From positions 248,145,305-248,209,304 of the forward strand of contig JAUPFV010000002.1 in assembly GCA_036936605.1 (NCBI GenBank): a stretch of DNA of 64,000 nt, read 5' to 3'. The position numbers and the translations under genes were made by a program. Shown here in pieces: positions 10,755 through 22,799 of the stretch (position 1 is its first letter; every line of letters starts with the position of its first letter). This DNA comes from Limnanthes douglasii subsp. nivea (Eukaryota; Streptophyta; Magnoliopsida; Brassicales; Limnanthaceae). Below the pieces are notes generated by a model, which saw nothing but the letters and a program-made list of their open reading frames with translations, searched no databases and was not told where the DNA came from.

Positions 10755-11325
10755 TCATGTATTTGAGAACGAATATAGAGTGTAAGTTGTGTATGAATAG
10801 GTTAAGGTAGAATGAGTCATTGTATATAACAATAATGTCACCACGTCTCCTACAATGATTAAGATCACACTCTTAGAGATGTAAAAGAACATAGAATAAT
10901 CAGCTTTAAAATTTTTAAAATCCAACTTGAGAAGGATATCCATTAGTATAACATACCATGCCATATAAGCTTTCTTGAGACCATATAATAGTTTATGTAA
11001 CTTACAGGAAAAAAAATTAGGCTTTACATGAATTTTCAGACCTTTAAGTTGAGACATGTATATTCTCTCAGTAAGATAACCATTCAAAAATGGATTGTTG
11101 ATATCATGTTGACTCGTATATCATCCTTTATATACAATAATAGTAACGACTAGCGTAATTTATATGCTTTAACCACTTGGATAAAGGTTTTAGAGAAATA
11201 AATACCAAGATTTTGATGAACCCGTTTAGTAACCATTCTTGCTTTATACCTTTGAATAAATTCATATAATTGAGTCTATAGACCCACTTACAACCCAACA
11301 CATTCATAGTAGAAGACCAAGGCAT
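10755..11325 (-). pseudogene. Copia-1 reverse transcriptase remnant
   Basis: Two frames carry the start of the copia RT domain (RVT_2). VLGCKWVYRLNY (about 11265-11300) is the conserved region ahead of the fingers. After a frame change come YLTERIYMSQ (about 11040-11080), CKLHKLLYGLKKAYMAWY (about 10945-11000) and FKNFKADYSMFFY (about 10880-10920). The expected YVDD box has decayed (IIVGDVV). The enzyme would copy element RNA into cDNA; this copy cannot. Confidence 0.75.
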
Positions 11326-12194
11326 AAGAGTCGATGTGTGGCTTTGGTGGGTTATGTAGGTATGGTCAACCAGGTAGAAGTCAAGCCTGTGTAAATAAGA
11401 TTTGGTGGGTTACATACAGCTTCTGATAATTTGGCAGGTTATAAATTTATGGTCAACAAAGTAGAAGTCAAGCCTGTGTAGATATGATTTGGTTTGAAAA
11501 TATTAGTCTTGGCTCTAGCTTGCATAGAATATCTGTTTGGTCGGTGATGAGAGTCTAGATTTTGTGTTTAGTCAGGATCAGTATCTGTGGTTAGAGAATG
11601 TACTTGATTTATGCTGAAATTTTGTGTGGTTTGTATTTTTTGTGATTGATTTTATTAAATATTTTTATTTTATATATGTCTAAGTTTTGTGTGGTTTATA
11701 TGTTAAATGTGGATGATGTAAGTGAAAGTTGTATATAATCTATGATTTATATGGTCTATGTTTGGTATGTGGTTGGTTTGTATGGAGTCTATGTGTTGAT
11801 CTTATATGTGGTATGTGGTAGTATATTTTCAAAGGTGGAGTGATAATGATCATGCATAGATAATGATTGGTGCCTAATAGGGATACATGATTCAAATATA
11901 TTCATTCTCAAAGAACCACCTACTATTGAGATATAAGAAAACTAGGAAACCATGAAGCATGAGAAATAAGAACAGAAGACTTTAAACTCTTTGTGTGAAT
12001 AAAACTTGTAAGACAAAAAAATCTCAGGCTCATTGAACACCATATATCTAGAGATATAAACCCAGCAACTAGGATTTAAGATCGTATAACCCTTATGAGT
12101 ATCATAATAACCTAGAAAGACATATTTTAATTAACAAAAATAAAACTTATGAATTTGATAGGATCTAAGATAAGGAAAGTACGAATAATTAATT

Positions 12195-12479
12195 TTATAA
12201 TAAAAATGAGTAGTTTTGTTTCTTATTATAGAACTTCTCATATGGTGTAAGATAATTTAATATGATAGTAGTTAACCTATTAATTAGAAATGAAGTCGTG
12301 AGAAATGCTTCATACCAATATTTATAAGGTAGTTTAAATTGGGAAAGTAAGCTAACTCTTGTTTCCACTATATGTATATGTTTCTTCTCAGCTCTACCAT
12401 TATGAGTAGAGGTCTGTGGACAAGATATACTTAGGTGTATACTTGATTTTTTTGTGAAATGAATAAAGGCTCTAAACAC
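12195..12479 (-). pseudogene. Copia-1 integrase fragment
   Basis: This open frame of 94 codons carries the end of the copia integrase core: the SCPQTSTHNGRAEKKHIHIVE block holding the third catalytic acidic residue (Glu of RAEKKH), then LPYKYWYEAFLTTSFLINRL. The DD part upstream is not in frame. Function known for the family: strand transfer of cDNA into host DNA. Confidence 0.8.
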
Positions 12480-13029
12480 TTTTCCCTAATCTATTTGTAT
12501 TTATTGAAAAATGAATAAAGGCTCTAAAATCTTTTACCTAATATATTTGTAGCATCTTAATATATCTCTCAAACTTGATTTCAACCAAATTTTAAACTTA
12601 ACAGAGCAATAAAATCTTCACTTAGTTTTTTAAAGGATAAATCCACGTATACATACTGTAATCATCTAGGAAAGTTATATAATACTTTAAAATAAATTGT
12701 GTTTGGATGAGGGGAGGGTCCCAAATATCTATACAAATTAGATCTATGATATTTATAACATGAGAAGTAGATGAAAATTAATATGATAAAGAATGAGATT
12801 TCTCTAACCAACAAACATCACAAAAACTCAACTTATTTTTCAAATTAAAATGAACATTAAACTGTTTTAGCACATATGATAACATTTGATTATAAAGGTG
12901 GTGAAACTTCATGTGCCAGCCTTATAAATGAGACATAATATAATTTGAATAAAAGTCAACACTGAAGACTCTCGAAAATGAAACTAAGGACTAACATTTT
13001 GATGACAAGTTGGTAGTTGTACCTTCAAT

Positions 13030-13370
13030 TTTGTAAAAATAAAATCTTAGACTTCATTGTTTGCAATATTTTCCTTGTTATCATATCCTTCACAAAACAA
13101 CCAAATTTATAAAATTCTACATAGACAAGATTCTATGATGTTAAGATATAAATAACCTGTTCATACTAGAGACGTATAACATATTACTAAGTGTTATGTT
13201 TTTGTTTTCATTTTAGTAAGCTGAGAAACACTCTGTACAATATAAAGAGTTCCTTACCATTACCTACAGTAATAGAGTACTTACCAGTATAAGCATGCCT
13301 CAGATTTATTATATTAGGATTAACAATCACATGGTCGGTAGCTCTAATATATGCATACTACGAGTTTTCA
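13030..13370 (-). pseudogene. Copia-1 protease / pre-integrase remnant
   Basis: In broken frames I read a decayed aspartic-protease region (ATDHVIVNPN where families have DTGATDH), followed by AYTGKYSITVGNGKELFI and later VEFYKFGCFVKD. These are the usual order and spacing of copia protease and the following pre-integrase segment. The catalytic Asp-Thr/Ser-Gly itself is lost. Confidence 0.5.
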
Positions 13371-13832
13371 GGTTTATGTTCTTAAGTAAGCATGTAGACA
13401 CCTTGATTTGTTTAAACCTTAGAGTGATCATTGCTTTGGAACCTATATATTCAGGATCGTTTCTAAAGAAACAAAATTCTCATGTATGACCATATCTCCC
13501 GTAAATTTTATAGTTAGGTTTGGTATGAGTGAATTTACCTTATATACCCTAATAACCTCTTCTTCTATTGTTATTTTTTATTATTATATTTGGCTATGAA
13601 TGCTTTATCTTGGCCTCTAAAGAAACTATGTTATCCTCTATAGTTAGTATTTTGACTTTCAGGTTCTCTTTTGGTGGAGGTAAAATTTGCAGAAGTAAAA
13701 CTCAAGTTAGCAAATAAGATTCTGTAGACTATTGATTTGCGCAAGTCTACTCTCAAAGGTTAACAGAGTTGTTTGTAAAACTAACCAGTTATAAATTTAT
13801 TTTTCAAGAAAACCTACAAATATAGAATTATA

Positions 13833-14024
13833 TTATAAATAAAATCTAGCAAGAACTTGTGTAATCAAGTAATATAAGTTAATAGGACTAGATGTTAGAG
13901 TCAAATTATCTGATATGATCTTCATTTTGGTGATGTATTCCTCCATTGTTTGTGCTCTATTTATGTTCTTCTGAAACTCTGATTTAAATAATATTATTCT
14001 TGAATTATTGTGTGTACTAGCCAA
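13833..14024 (-). pseudogene. Copia-1 gag fragment
   Basis: A 63-codon open frame (FKSEFQKNINRAQTMEEYITKMK...DNLTL) resembles the middle of copia gag (UBN2-type), which assembles virus-like particles. The upstream part is cut off by the gypsy insertion at 14041. Confidence 0.45.
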
Positions 14025-14040
14025 AGATATCGGATCCTAT

Positions 14041-14470
14041 CATATAGCCCCCTTAGCTCTTTCCGAAGTATTTCGGGAAGTGTGTTATCAAAACTTTTTT
14101 TATGGAAAGGTCACGATTTTAGACGATTGATTTTCTTATGACATGTGCCATGCAGTTACAACAGAAACCAAACGGTTTTTCCTTAGGAACGACATTTATT
14201 TGCCAAAAAAGAAAACTAACGGTTATTTTTCCTAGCCTTCTCTAATTATTACTATTAGCTTGTCTTCCCTAGCAAATCACTTAAGTAGTTTTCTTTATAT
14301 ATAAGCTTAATCTTCATTATTTCTATCATTTTAGTAAGAAAAAAAGGTGCATCTTCATAGTTTTAGAAATATAAAAACTCTTAACTTTTACCCATATTTT
14401 CCTTCTATTCTTTTTGTTTGATATAAAAGTTTTGCATGTTCACAACTAGGAAAGCACTTATTAGAGGAGT
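14041..14470. other. Presumed 3' LTR region of the Tat element
   Basis: No ORF. Position between the antisense ORF and the element edge predicts the 3' LTR, but no clear TG...CA pair or matching partner at the other edge was found by eye. Confidence 0.3.
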
Positions 14471-14858
14471 TTGGATTATTTTTTCAGCTTGGAGGAAGAA
14501 AAGAACCAAGCTAGAATTATCGTCGGATTACCCTTTTCTCTGATGATACAAATCCCAGAACCATATGGAAGCTTCTCATCTCGTAAGCGGCCATTTGTTT
14601 CTAAATTTAGCCCTTCTGATCAATCTTCCACAATCATTAACCAACCTACCCATCAAACTGAGATTTCTGCAAAATAAATTATTAGAAATCGTAAACCTAG
14701 GCAAACCTTCATCACCATGGGGTCATATGTCGGAGAAAATACTCCTCGACGACTCATCAACAGCTTCTCCTGCTGAGGTTCTTCCTTCTGATAAAGATAA
14801 CCTCGATAAATAGGTCGTCGATACAGCAGAGATGGGTCCTCAAATAACGGAATAAAAA

Positions 14859-17093
14859 ATGGATGATAGTGGTGAAGATACATCCTTGGATACATCAGGT
14901 TGCACTAGGGATGATCGAAAAAAAACAAAAACAAATAAGAAAGCCTCATTGGTAGAATCCGAACCAATCCGAGAATGTCTGCTTAGGAAGGTCGGTCCTA
15001 ACTTTACCAAATTAAGCGTCAAGTATCTGCTAGCTATGCATAAAATATCTTATGTATACACCCACACAACTAATCTGGGTAAACTTCGGAGCAAATGGGG
15101 GCTCTCCAACTCAATCAAAGTCAAGATTCCAATCCCTGCAGAAACTCTGATAGACTGCAAAGCGGGAGAGTTGGTGGTGTATCTTAAAGTGCTCAACTGG
15201 GATCTCAGGTTCCCTCTGGACCCAGATATTGTTAGGTACTTTCAGTTAGTGAAACTGTGCCCGAGTCAACTTAGCCCCAACGCATGATTTACCCTTTTGG
15301 CCAGTATTATAGCTTCAAGGCTATCAGAGATTTTGATGCCCATGGAGCAATTTGTTGTTGTAGATGGTTTATGTTGAAACAGTAACATTCCCTTATATTA
15401 TTTTAATATGGGAAATGACTACAAAGTAGTTAATGACTTACCGGTAGCTCATAAACCTTGGCGAACCCAGTTTATTTTCATGAGTGGTTCTTGGGAGAAT
15501 GGAAAAAAGATTACCTCTAAGGGTAATCTGAGTATGCTTACTTTATATTGGAAGTCTTCGCTTAAGTATCTCTTGCTTTATTTTTATTTTATTCAGTTAT
15601 TATTTCTCACATCGGATATATTTTGTAGTGTTTTCAAAGTTGCTCTCACAGCATCTAGAAGTTGGGAAAGTCACTTTTACTAAACTACATTAATGGGCGA
15701 CTGAAAAATGGTCGAATGGATTCCATAATTTTTTTACTACATGAAATATGATAATAGCTCGCCTATGAAGGATAAATATGATATATGAGCTCTCATGGGA
15801 ACAATTTACTATCCCTCCCTCATCTACTGAAATTCTGAACAGGACTGAGGAGGTTGATGGTAAACGTTTCTTATCTTTTAGGAGCAAAGCTACAAGTCAT
15901 CTTGATAAGAAGAAGAAATAGAGAAAGAAGAAGATGAAGGAGCACGTTGAAGAGGGGAAACCATCTCAAGTAATCCCCGTGGTAGGAATTTGTGGCAACT
16001 ACAGTGGAGGAGATTTAAGATCCCTCAAAATCTTTTTCAGTTCGGAAGAAAAAGGGTCGAAAAATGAGCATTGAGGGTAGCGATAAGAAGACAGGAAAAA
16101 AAAAGACTTCTGTTGGTTCAGAGATCATTCTCTGATCCGAAGCTCTTCCATCTGATGTTCCTACAAATGGTACTCCTCAAAAAGAAGTACATATTGACCC
16201 ATCCTCCCCTAAGTTTCCTAGTGCTAACCAACCTTCCGTTGAGGGTGATGTCGATTTGGATGACCTTGGAAACTTATATTTGAGTGAATTTGATAAAGAT
16301 GATTTTGACAAGGATTTTCCCCAGACTTCCACCATTACTAATGCTATGACACACGATGGTAATTCGTTTGAAGTATCTAGTGAGCATGACACCTTGGGGT
16401 ACAATCGTTTGGGCTACAGTAGGCTCATAGTTGACTTGGAAAGTCAGGTTAGATCTCAAGTCACACACATTACATCCCTTTGCAGAAAAAACCAAACCAT
16501 TATCAATGAAAGCCAATCTCTACCAAACACGATTAGTTTCGAGAAAAGTAAAGTGGAAAGTTTAAATAAGGAAGCAAAAACTCTTGAACATGAGATGGCT
16601 CAGTCTAAGTCCGATCACAATCACCTGCAACTCAAATTTGTTGATCTACAAAAAGAGATTTCCTCTTTGAAAGAACAACAGAACAAGAACAAAAATAACT
16701 TCCAGACATTATCAGAATAAAATAAAAAGGTATATGATCTTCTAAAGAAGAAAGAAGATGAAATCACTGATCTCAAGGAAAATACTGCCAAAGAAATATA
16801 TGATGCTGTAAACACCTATGTTGAGGGTGTATTAAAATCTTTGGACAAGAGAGGTGAGTCCATTAAATCTGACATGGTACTACTGTTCCATGAAACTTTC
16901 CCAAACGGTCTCTTGGGGAATTGCAGAAGTTCGTGTCATACGACGAAATCCGTTTTCATACTATGTCGCGTGGTGATAAACTAGTCATTTCCTCAGAATA
17001 TTCTGAGTCTGACGAAGCTGGGCAAGAATCAGATAATGGTGAAAAAGAAAAAGACGAGGAAGGGAAAGTTGAGAAGAAGACGAAAGGTTCATA
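14859..17093 (+). pseudogene. Antisense ORF (aORF) protein of Tat gypsy element, broken
   Basis: It reads opposite to the gypsy gag/integrase. The first segment (14859-15287, 142 codons) has a charged N-terminus (KKTKTNKKASL). It then has the block found in plant 'putative gypsy type transposon' proteins (PF04195-like): KIPIPAETL, AGELVVYLKVLNWDLRFPLDPDI, then SQLSPNA. A TGA stands where the family has Trp; after it the frame continues to about 15370. Next comes MGNDYKVVNDLPVAHKPW (15408 onward). At 16256-16720 (154 codons) lies a heptad-rich coiled coil (ESLNKEAKTLEHEMAQSKSD), continuing past a TAA to an acidic Glu/Lys tail near 17040-17093. The role of aORF products is unknown. Confidence 0.65.
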
Positions 17094-17379
17094 ATTTTTA
17101 TTAATTTTGTGTTTAGGAACCAAAGTCCTTGAAATGTTTAAGGCATTTTTGTTATATTTTAAGATCAGATTTTCTAGTAGCCATGTTGGCATAAGCGCTT
17201 GTCGTACACGGGGAACTTTTGTAATGTAGATCGAGTGTCTTTTACGAACCTATCATCATTTGATGTCATTTTTGTTTTTTATCCACTTAGTATATTGCCA
17301 TTTTTACTTTTATACTTCCATTAATATCTGACCTTTCTTAAAGATAATATAAATAAAGAAATATATTAAACCTTGATCA

Positions 17380-17590
17380 AGCCATTCAAAAGTAATATAT
17401 TTTGAAAAAAATAAATGTTTATTAGGCTTTAATCCATCGGATTCATTCAAAGGTAATCCATTTAAAGAAATTAAGTGTTTAATAAGCATTTAGTTCATCT
17501 GATCCATTCAAAGGTAATTCATTTGAAGGCAATAATCTATTTGAAGGAAATAAGTGTTTAATAGGTCTTTAATCCATCCGATCAATACCA
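17380..17590. repeat. Tandem subrepeats between aORF and integrase
   Basis: Three or four imperfect units of roughly 60 bp share AAGTGTTTAATAGG, TTTAATCCATC and CATTCAAAGGTAATCCATTT. Tandem arrays in exactly this interval are common in Tat elements. Between here and the integrase (17595-17990) there is no readable ORF. Confidence 0.65.
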
Positions 17591-17989
17591 AAACAATTTC
17601 TTTTTAAAAGGCAAATGATTTTATATTGATTAAGATCCAGACACCTCATTAAAACCTCCCCGCGCCACCAGGGTTGGAAAGAGTATGCCCTATAATATTT
17701 ACATTGAGGTAAAACAAATTAAATATTTATAAGATGAGTTTATTCTAAGTATAACCTGAGATGTTAACCGTTGCAAGGGTGCCTCACCAGGTTGCCTTCT
17801 TTGTCTAGAAGCTAATACGTTCCTTGCTTGAATCAGCCATATACAATGTATTTCCTTCCGAGTTTGGAGCCAGATTTCCGAATTGCTTTTCCTTAGTGTG
17901 TAAGAACACTTATCTTAACACTTTATCTCCTACCTGAAATTATCTTATTTTTACTTTGGATGTGAACTTGCTCCTCATTAAGCCTTGGT

Positions 17990-18725
17990 AATGTAAAATT
18001 CTTAAATGTGCTTTGACTATTTTACTTCAATTAAATCCAACTGATCCCTCACAGTTATCTCATTGTTTCCTTCGAAGTAATTTTGAACTCTGGAGGAAGG
18101 AAGAGTAGCTTTTATAGGTGTAATCACATCCATCTCATAAACTAGAGCGAGTGGAGCCTCCTGAGTGGTTGTATGAGGAGTGGTTTGGTATGCCCACAAT
18201 ACCTATTATAATAACTTGGCCATTTACCAGCTACTCCTTCTAAATTATTTTTCAAACCCATTAAAATTGTTCGGTTTGCCACTTCATCTTGCCCATTGTC
18301 TTGAGGATGAAAAGGAGAAGAGAAAAATGTTGTATTCTTTTTTATGCACAAAACACATCCATATCTTTGTATCAAAAAGAGGGCCATTATCTGTAGTTAT
18401 GCGCTTGGGAATACCAAATCGGCAGCATATGTTGGAGAAAATAAACTTTATCACTGCCTTAGAGGTTGTCCCATATAAATGAGAAACTTCTATCCATTTG
18501 GATAAATAATCTATAACTATTATTATGGTTTGACAGCCGCCACAAGCCATTGGAATGGGTCCAAGAAGATCAAATTCCCATATGTCAAAGGGTATTGGTT
18601 CAGATACTGATTTCATGGGTATTGTCGGCATATGGATCGCATATCTATATCTTTGATAAGGGTCATCTTTTCACTAGGTCTTGAGCATCTACCATAATAA
18701 TAGGCCGATAATATCTATCTAACAA
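17990..18725 (-). pseudogene. Ty3/gypsy integrase pseudogene
   Basis: Three overlapping frames together cover the gypsy integrase. The N-terminal part has decayed zinc-finger-like sequence (MVDAQDLVKR, about 18680-18700). The core starts with IWEFDLLGPIPMACGG (first catalytic Asp, about 18540-18580). ITTDNGPLFDTK follows (second Asp, about 18375-18400), then HPQDNGQDEVANRTILMGLK (catalytic Glu, about 18255-18310). The tail has WAYQTTPHTTTQEAP and TLPSSRVQNYFEGNN (about 18060-18195). At least two frameshifts and upstream stops inactivate it. GKWPSYYNR...HTTTQEAP is a typical plant Tat/Athila-type ending. Confidence 0.85.
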
Positions 18726-18789
18726 GATTCTTTAACTCAATTTTGGCCTCGAATTGAGTACTGGATTATAAGATCCAAGTTGTAGGAGC

Positions 18790-19690
18790 AGGTCTACTCA
18801 GGCGCAGTACTCTAGATTTCTTAGGTTCCTCACCGTAATCTGTTTTCCGACCTGGTTTAATACTCCACCCCATGTCATTTCCTTTTTCTGAGTCACTGAA
18901 TCAGCCAACTCACCCGGATTAATCCTTTTCCTCAAAATGGCTGATGTAGTCCTTCAACGATTCATTCGATTCTTGAGAGAAAAATAATATTGTGTCACCA
19001 TTCCCTTCATGCTCCTTAATCCTTACGAATTGTATCTGAAATGCCATCCAGAATACATAAAAAAAATTATAGATCTATGTGGTAAGATATTATACCATTT
19101 TAAGGCACTCCCTCTAAAATTTTGTGAGAAAGGCCGACATAAAAGTTTATCATCATCTTCAAAAATCATAAAACTTTTGAACTGCTTCAAAAATCATAAA
19201 TCATAAAGTTTATCATCAAGAGGGACAAAAATACATGGTCCGGACTGAATAGCAAACTGATCACTTAGTAGATTATCAATGCCATGATCGGTCGACCCTT
19301 TTATTTTTCCCTGATATTTATTCGTTATTAATTTTCCCTTTCTGTCCCTTTTCCTATTATGTTTCTTGGTTGACCTTATTTTCTTTTTCTGACGGCCATG
19401 ATCACTACTTTATGAAATTGACCCATAAAAAATAGTGGTTGTGGTTGAATTTTCATCAGAATTCAATGTGCTCATCATTTGTTTATTCTGATGCTCTTTT
19501 TTAGAATTAACATGAGGTTTTGAGGGACTCGTTATTTTTACCTTATTTGTTGTTGTCACCGTGCTCATCTGTAGATACATCTCCCGCATCAGACTTTTCT
19601 TTCAACTCTTTCTCAGCTTGCCTTTGAGCTCTCAGGGCTTCAATTTCTGCCCCCAACTCATCACGTTCCTCTTGCATAAATTGTCTTTCC
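18790..19690 (-). pseudogene. Tat gypsy gag remnant
   Basis: Going right to left, a coiled, charged stretch (MQEERDELGAEIEALRAQRQ, about 19615-19680) is followed by acidic sequence. After AT-rich decay comes a gag-like end (KRINPGELADSVTQKKEMTW, about 18860-18930). The order gag N-terminus to gag C-terminus agrees with the minus-strand integrase. Many stops interrupt it, and no zinc knuckle remains. Confidence 0.45.
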
Positions 19691-19699
19691 TTTTTGTTG

Positions 19700-20236
19700 T
19701 GATTGACATGAGACACAATAGCATGCTGATTATTATCTCTTATTCCTTCATTTTTTGTTATGTGAGATTTCCTGCATATGAATCTCCATGTTCAAAAAAA
19801 TTCCGAAGCAAAATCAAGAACTATGGTTTCGAATAAAGTTATCCAGGAACCTTGCACCCCCACTATGGTCGTTATTCTAGTGAGGGGAAAATGTGTTGTG
19901 ATGGTAGAATCAGAAAATCTTCTGGTTATTTCGTATTTAATATTTTTGTATATAGTAGTAAGATAAGAGATGTACTTTTATTTAAGATCTTTGGAAAACG
20001 TCCAACCCATTTAATATTGTTGGTTGGGGTATTTATACTCTTTCTAGATACCGATGGGCCTTTTGGGTCGGATCCTTCTATTCGAGTCCATTCTATGAGA
20101 CCCCAATGCCATACCCTGAGGTACTAGGCATGCAGTTGAATCATCGGTTGACTTAGGGACAGGTTAGTTATTGAGCTTTGATTCTTAGGTCCAAATTTTC
20201 CTTCTAAATAAAAATCCGAATTACCATAATACACCT
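19700..20236. other. Presumed leader/5' LTR region of the Tat element
   Basis: No supported gene; the small plus-strand ORFs here lack features. A G+C-richer patch at 20045-20160 could be LTR U3/R sequence. No primer-binding site was recognised. Confidence 0.3.
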
Positions 20237-20256
20237 CCAAAGATATCAGATCCTAT

Positions 20257-21686
20257 TAATATGCACACTTTTTCTCTCATTATCCTTTCCATTTTTCTGA
20301 ACTACAACCTTCTTATTCTTCTTACTTATAATACTTTTTCTGACAAGCAGAATCACCGTCTCAGAATGTATGAAGAGATAACGGATTTTCCTTGTAAAGG
20401 AAGAATCCATGAGTTAACTTGTCTTACATATATCAAAGTAGTCGTTTTGCAATATTTTAATATTCAGTTGTCTGGGCGTTGAGACAAAGATAATGTAGAC
20501 TGCCAAATATTTTTCTATATTATGTGCAGCTAGTCATAGTTGTACGTGAATGAAGTATAAGATTTCCATCTGTAGCAAGTGGTGTAGCAAGATGCTTTAT
20601 ACCAATCATTTTTGTTTGGTAAAAAAATGAGCGGTGTAGCACTTTTGAGTAAATAGTTGATTGATGCTTTTGATGGGAGAACCTAAGGATGGGCGGGATA
20701 ACTCACCATAATAATATTCATCTCATGAGCAATAGAGCGTTCAATAACATCTATAAACCCCTAACTAAGATGAATCTTACTACTATCAGTTATCAGTCGT
20801 CGGACATTGAGCCTCATAATATTTCCCATACCCCAAAAGATCTCAAATTGAGATAAGCTACGAATGATGAATTTGATGATCTTTTCTGAAAAGGAACCTA
20901 AGCTTGTTCCCTCTACTTCTATCCAAAATTGGGTTGGATGGAAGTATGTTTTTTGTATTAAATGGATTTCTAATAGTTCAATTGACACGTGCTAAGAAAC
21001 GTTAACTACCAAAGATTTTTATCGGAATCCTGGAATGGATAATCATGACACTTTTAATATGGTAGGCAAGTCGATAACAATATGACTTGTTTAAAGGTTG
21101 ATGGTCAGTAAACATTGAAAATTACAATAATTGAATGTTAATAATGTATTTCTCTACAATTATTTTTACGAAGATGTTTAAATGTCTCGTCGTCTAGGAT
21201 TTGTTGATAAAAACAATACAAAACGTGCATGAAAACTACATATGGACTCAACTAGGCTTTACATGCTTGATACCTTGAACTTAACCAATTCCTCTTTGAG
21301 TCTCAGCTCACAAACTCTTATGCATACATCAATTTATTCATTTTTTCCCTCATATAATAATACTATACATCTACATATTTATGTGGACAAATTATTATCC
21401 CATGTACCATCACTAATATTACTCAATGATACATTGTCCGTTTGACACAAAATTTTAATCAAAGATCTTGACACATTGTCTTATTTTCTGTTGAGGTTTT
21501 AACCACTTCATCGGGTCGGTTGTTGACCCAAAAACAATACAGCACTGATTTTTTTGACCGAAAAATATTGATGCAAAACATGTTGCTACACCATTTGTTA
21601 TAGATAAAAATCTCACATCTCTGCATGCCTGTAGAAAATATAAAACAATTGTTAGCTGTGAATGATAAAGTTGATGGATAAAATTT
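20257..21686. other. Intergenic stretch between nested elements
   Basis: AT-rich, largely featureless sequence apart from the DUF4283-like fragment at 20761-20988. A little similarity to 9980-10130 (CTTATTCNTNTTACTT..., GAATGTATGAA) suggests both may derive from related retroelement sequence, too weak to call an LTR pair. Confidence 0.4.
20761..20988 (-). pseudogene. DUF4283-type fragment (LINE ORF1-like)
   Basis: A 75-codon frame reads THPTQFWIEVEG-like sequence then SLGSFSEKIIKFI and GNIMRLNVRRLI. This is the pattern of the DUF4283 domain (W-I/V-x-hydrophobic, small-xx-SEE-I, acidic-xxx-G, hydrophobic-x-V-x-L) found with CCHC knuckles in plant LINE ORF1 and retro-derived proteins. It is a fragment without a zinc knuckle. 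Confidence 0.35.
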
Positions 21687-22338
21687 TGTCATATATTATT
21701 CGGAACTTCATCAAATAATATATAACAAATCGGGGAATTTTAAACAAAAAACTCTTTGTGGATTCACCTAATGAATAAACAAAAAACGAAGGACACTTAT
21801 AAGTTTTCCTGTTGCTTTCCATCTATTATTCTCTTTTGTTCCTTTTCGTTCTTTAGTGATCATGTATATTTCTTTGAGAAACCTACCAGACGAGTTTGTA
21901 AAAGGGAAAAATTTCCAGACATTGAAGAAAGTGACCATCTGTTTGATTATGGTTTAGGATGATGAAATTCCTAAACCTAGCCCCTTACTTATAGTCTTTA
22001 CAATGTGAAGCCCATCATTGTAAAGCTCATCCATTATTACTTCCTTGTGTCCGGGACCATAACCCGATAAATTGATAATTCAAATTATATCCTTGATTTA
22101 TTAATTTAGGCTTAAGTGTTGAGATCTTGGCCCTCTTCATCACAGTGCCCAAATTCAATCTGGTTACCACACTTGAGTTCATAACGTCTTTTCACCCATA
22201 GGTCCTACATAGCTAATTAAATAATTGGCTCGATTATTTTTAACTTGGATTTTCTTAAGAAAATGACCGAATATGATTATTTATCATGTTGGCCCAAATT
22301 ATTGTTGGTCCAAAAATATATTAAATAAATATATTCTA
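21687..22338 (-). repeat. Copia-2 3' LTR
   Basis: It starts TGTCATATATTATTCGG on the plus strand and aligns through to TTAAATAAATATA with 27201-27846. Shared words include GGATTCACCTAATGAATAAAC and CCTAAACCTAGC. The inner edge abuts the polypurine tract. Confidence 0.85.
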
Positions 22339-22340
22339 GG

Positions 22341-22354
22341 AATCTCCCACTTGG
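22341..22354 (-). other. Copia-2 polypurine tract
   Basis: On the minus strand it reads CCAAGTGGGAGATT, the form typical of plant copia elements, immediately before the 3' LTR; it primes plus-strand DNA synthesis. Confidence 0.8.
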
Positions 22355-22799
22355 ACCACCACATGCTACTCAAGAATACATATTCAACTTTAATGTGATC
22401 CTTATATTCATTGTCAATTAGCAAACGGTAAAACCCCCTACATGACTAGTAACAATGAAGGACTAAAGACATTTTTCTCGTAATGTGAACAATAGGATGC
22501 AACAGTAATCATATTACCATTATCAATTAATTACTTGGGCCAATTATAGAGCGTGGCCTAAGAGTAATATGGCTTGTAATCGTACAAATCTACTCTTAAA
22601 TGGTTCCTACCTTTAGAGATCTTATACAGTACAGATACTAATAAATATTGCAAAATATAACATTTGATCCTATTACAAATTCTCCCAATGAAACTAACAA
22701 TCCTCTAAATCAACTACACTTATACTAATGGTGTGCCCCTTGAAAACCTTAGGTAAAACCTCCTTTGTTAGAGGATCTTAGCTATCATGAGTTTGTGTT

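Larger units (their letters stand above)
10755..14040 (-). mobile_element. Copia-1: minus-strand Ty1/copia remnant
   Basis: Running right to left are gag, protease/pre-integrase, integrase and reverse-transcriptase remnants in normal copia order. No RNase H and no LTR pair are recognisable. The right side is interrupted at 14040 by the Tat gypsy element at 14041-20236: the 20-bp word ending at 14040 (CCAAAGATATCGGATCCTAT) recurs at 20237-20256. Confidence 0.65.
14041..20236 (-). mobile_element. Tat-lineage Ty3/gypsy element nested in Copia-1, internally deleted
   Basis: Right to left it carries gag-like sequence (18790-19690), an integrase (17990-18725), a tandem-repeat spacer (17380-17590), and then a long ORF in the opposite orientation (14859-17093). 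An antisense ORF between integrase and 3' LTR is the signature of plant Tat elements (Grande, Retand, Ogre, RIRE2). Protease, RT and RNase H are missing between gag and integrase. LTRs should occupy about 14041-14470 and 19800-20236, but I could not align them convincingly. A 20-bp near-perfect repeat borders the element (14021-14040 and 20237-20256). Confidence 0.65.

Noticed and set aside
14041..20236. LTR pair for the Tat gypsy element
   Set aside because: The two edges share only scattered words (for example CATGCAGTT); not enough to claim homologous LTRs.
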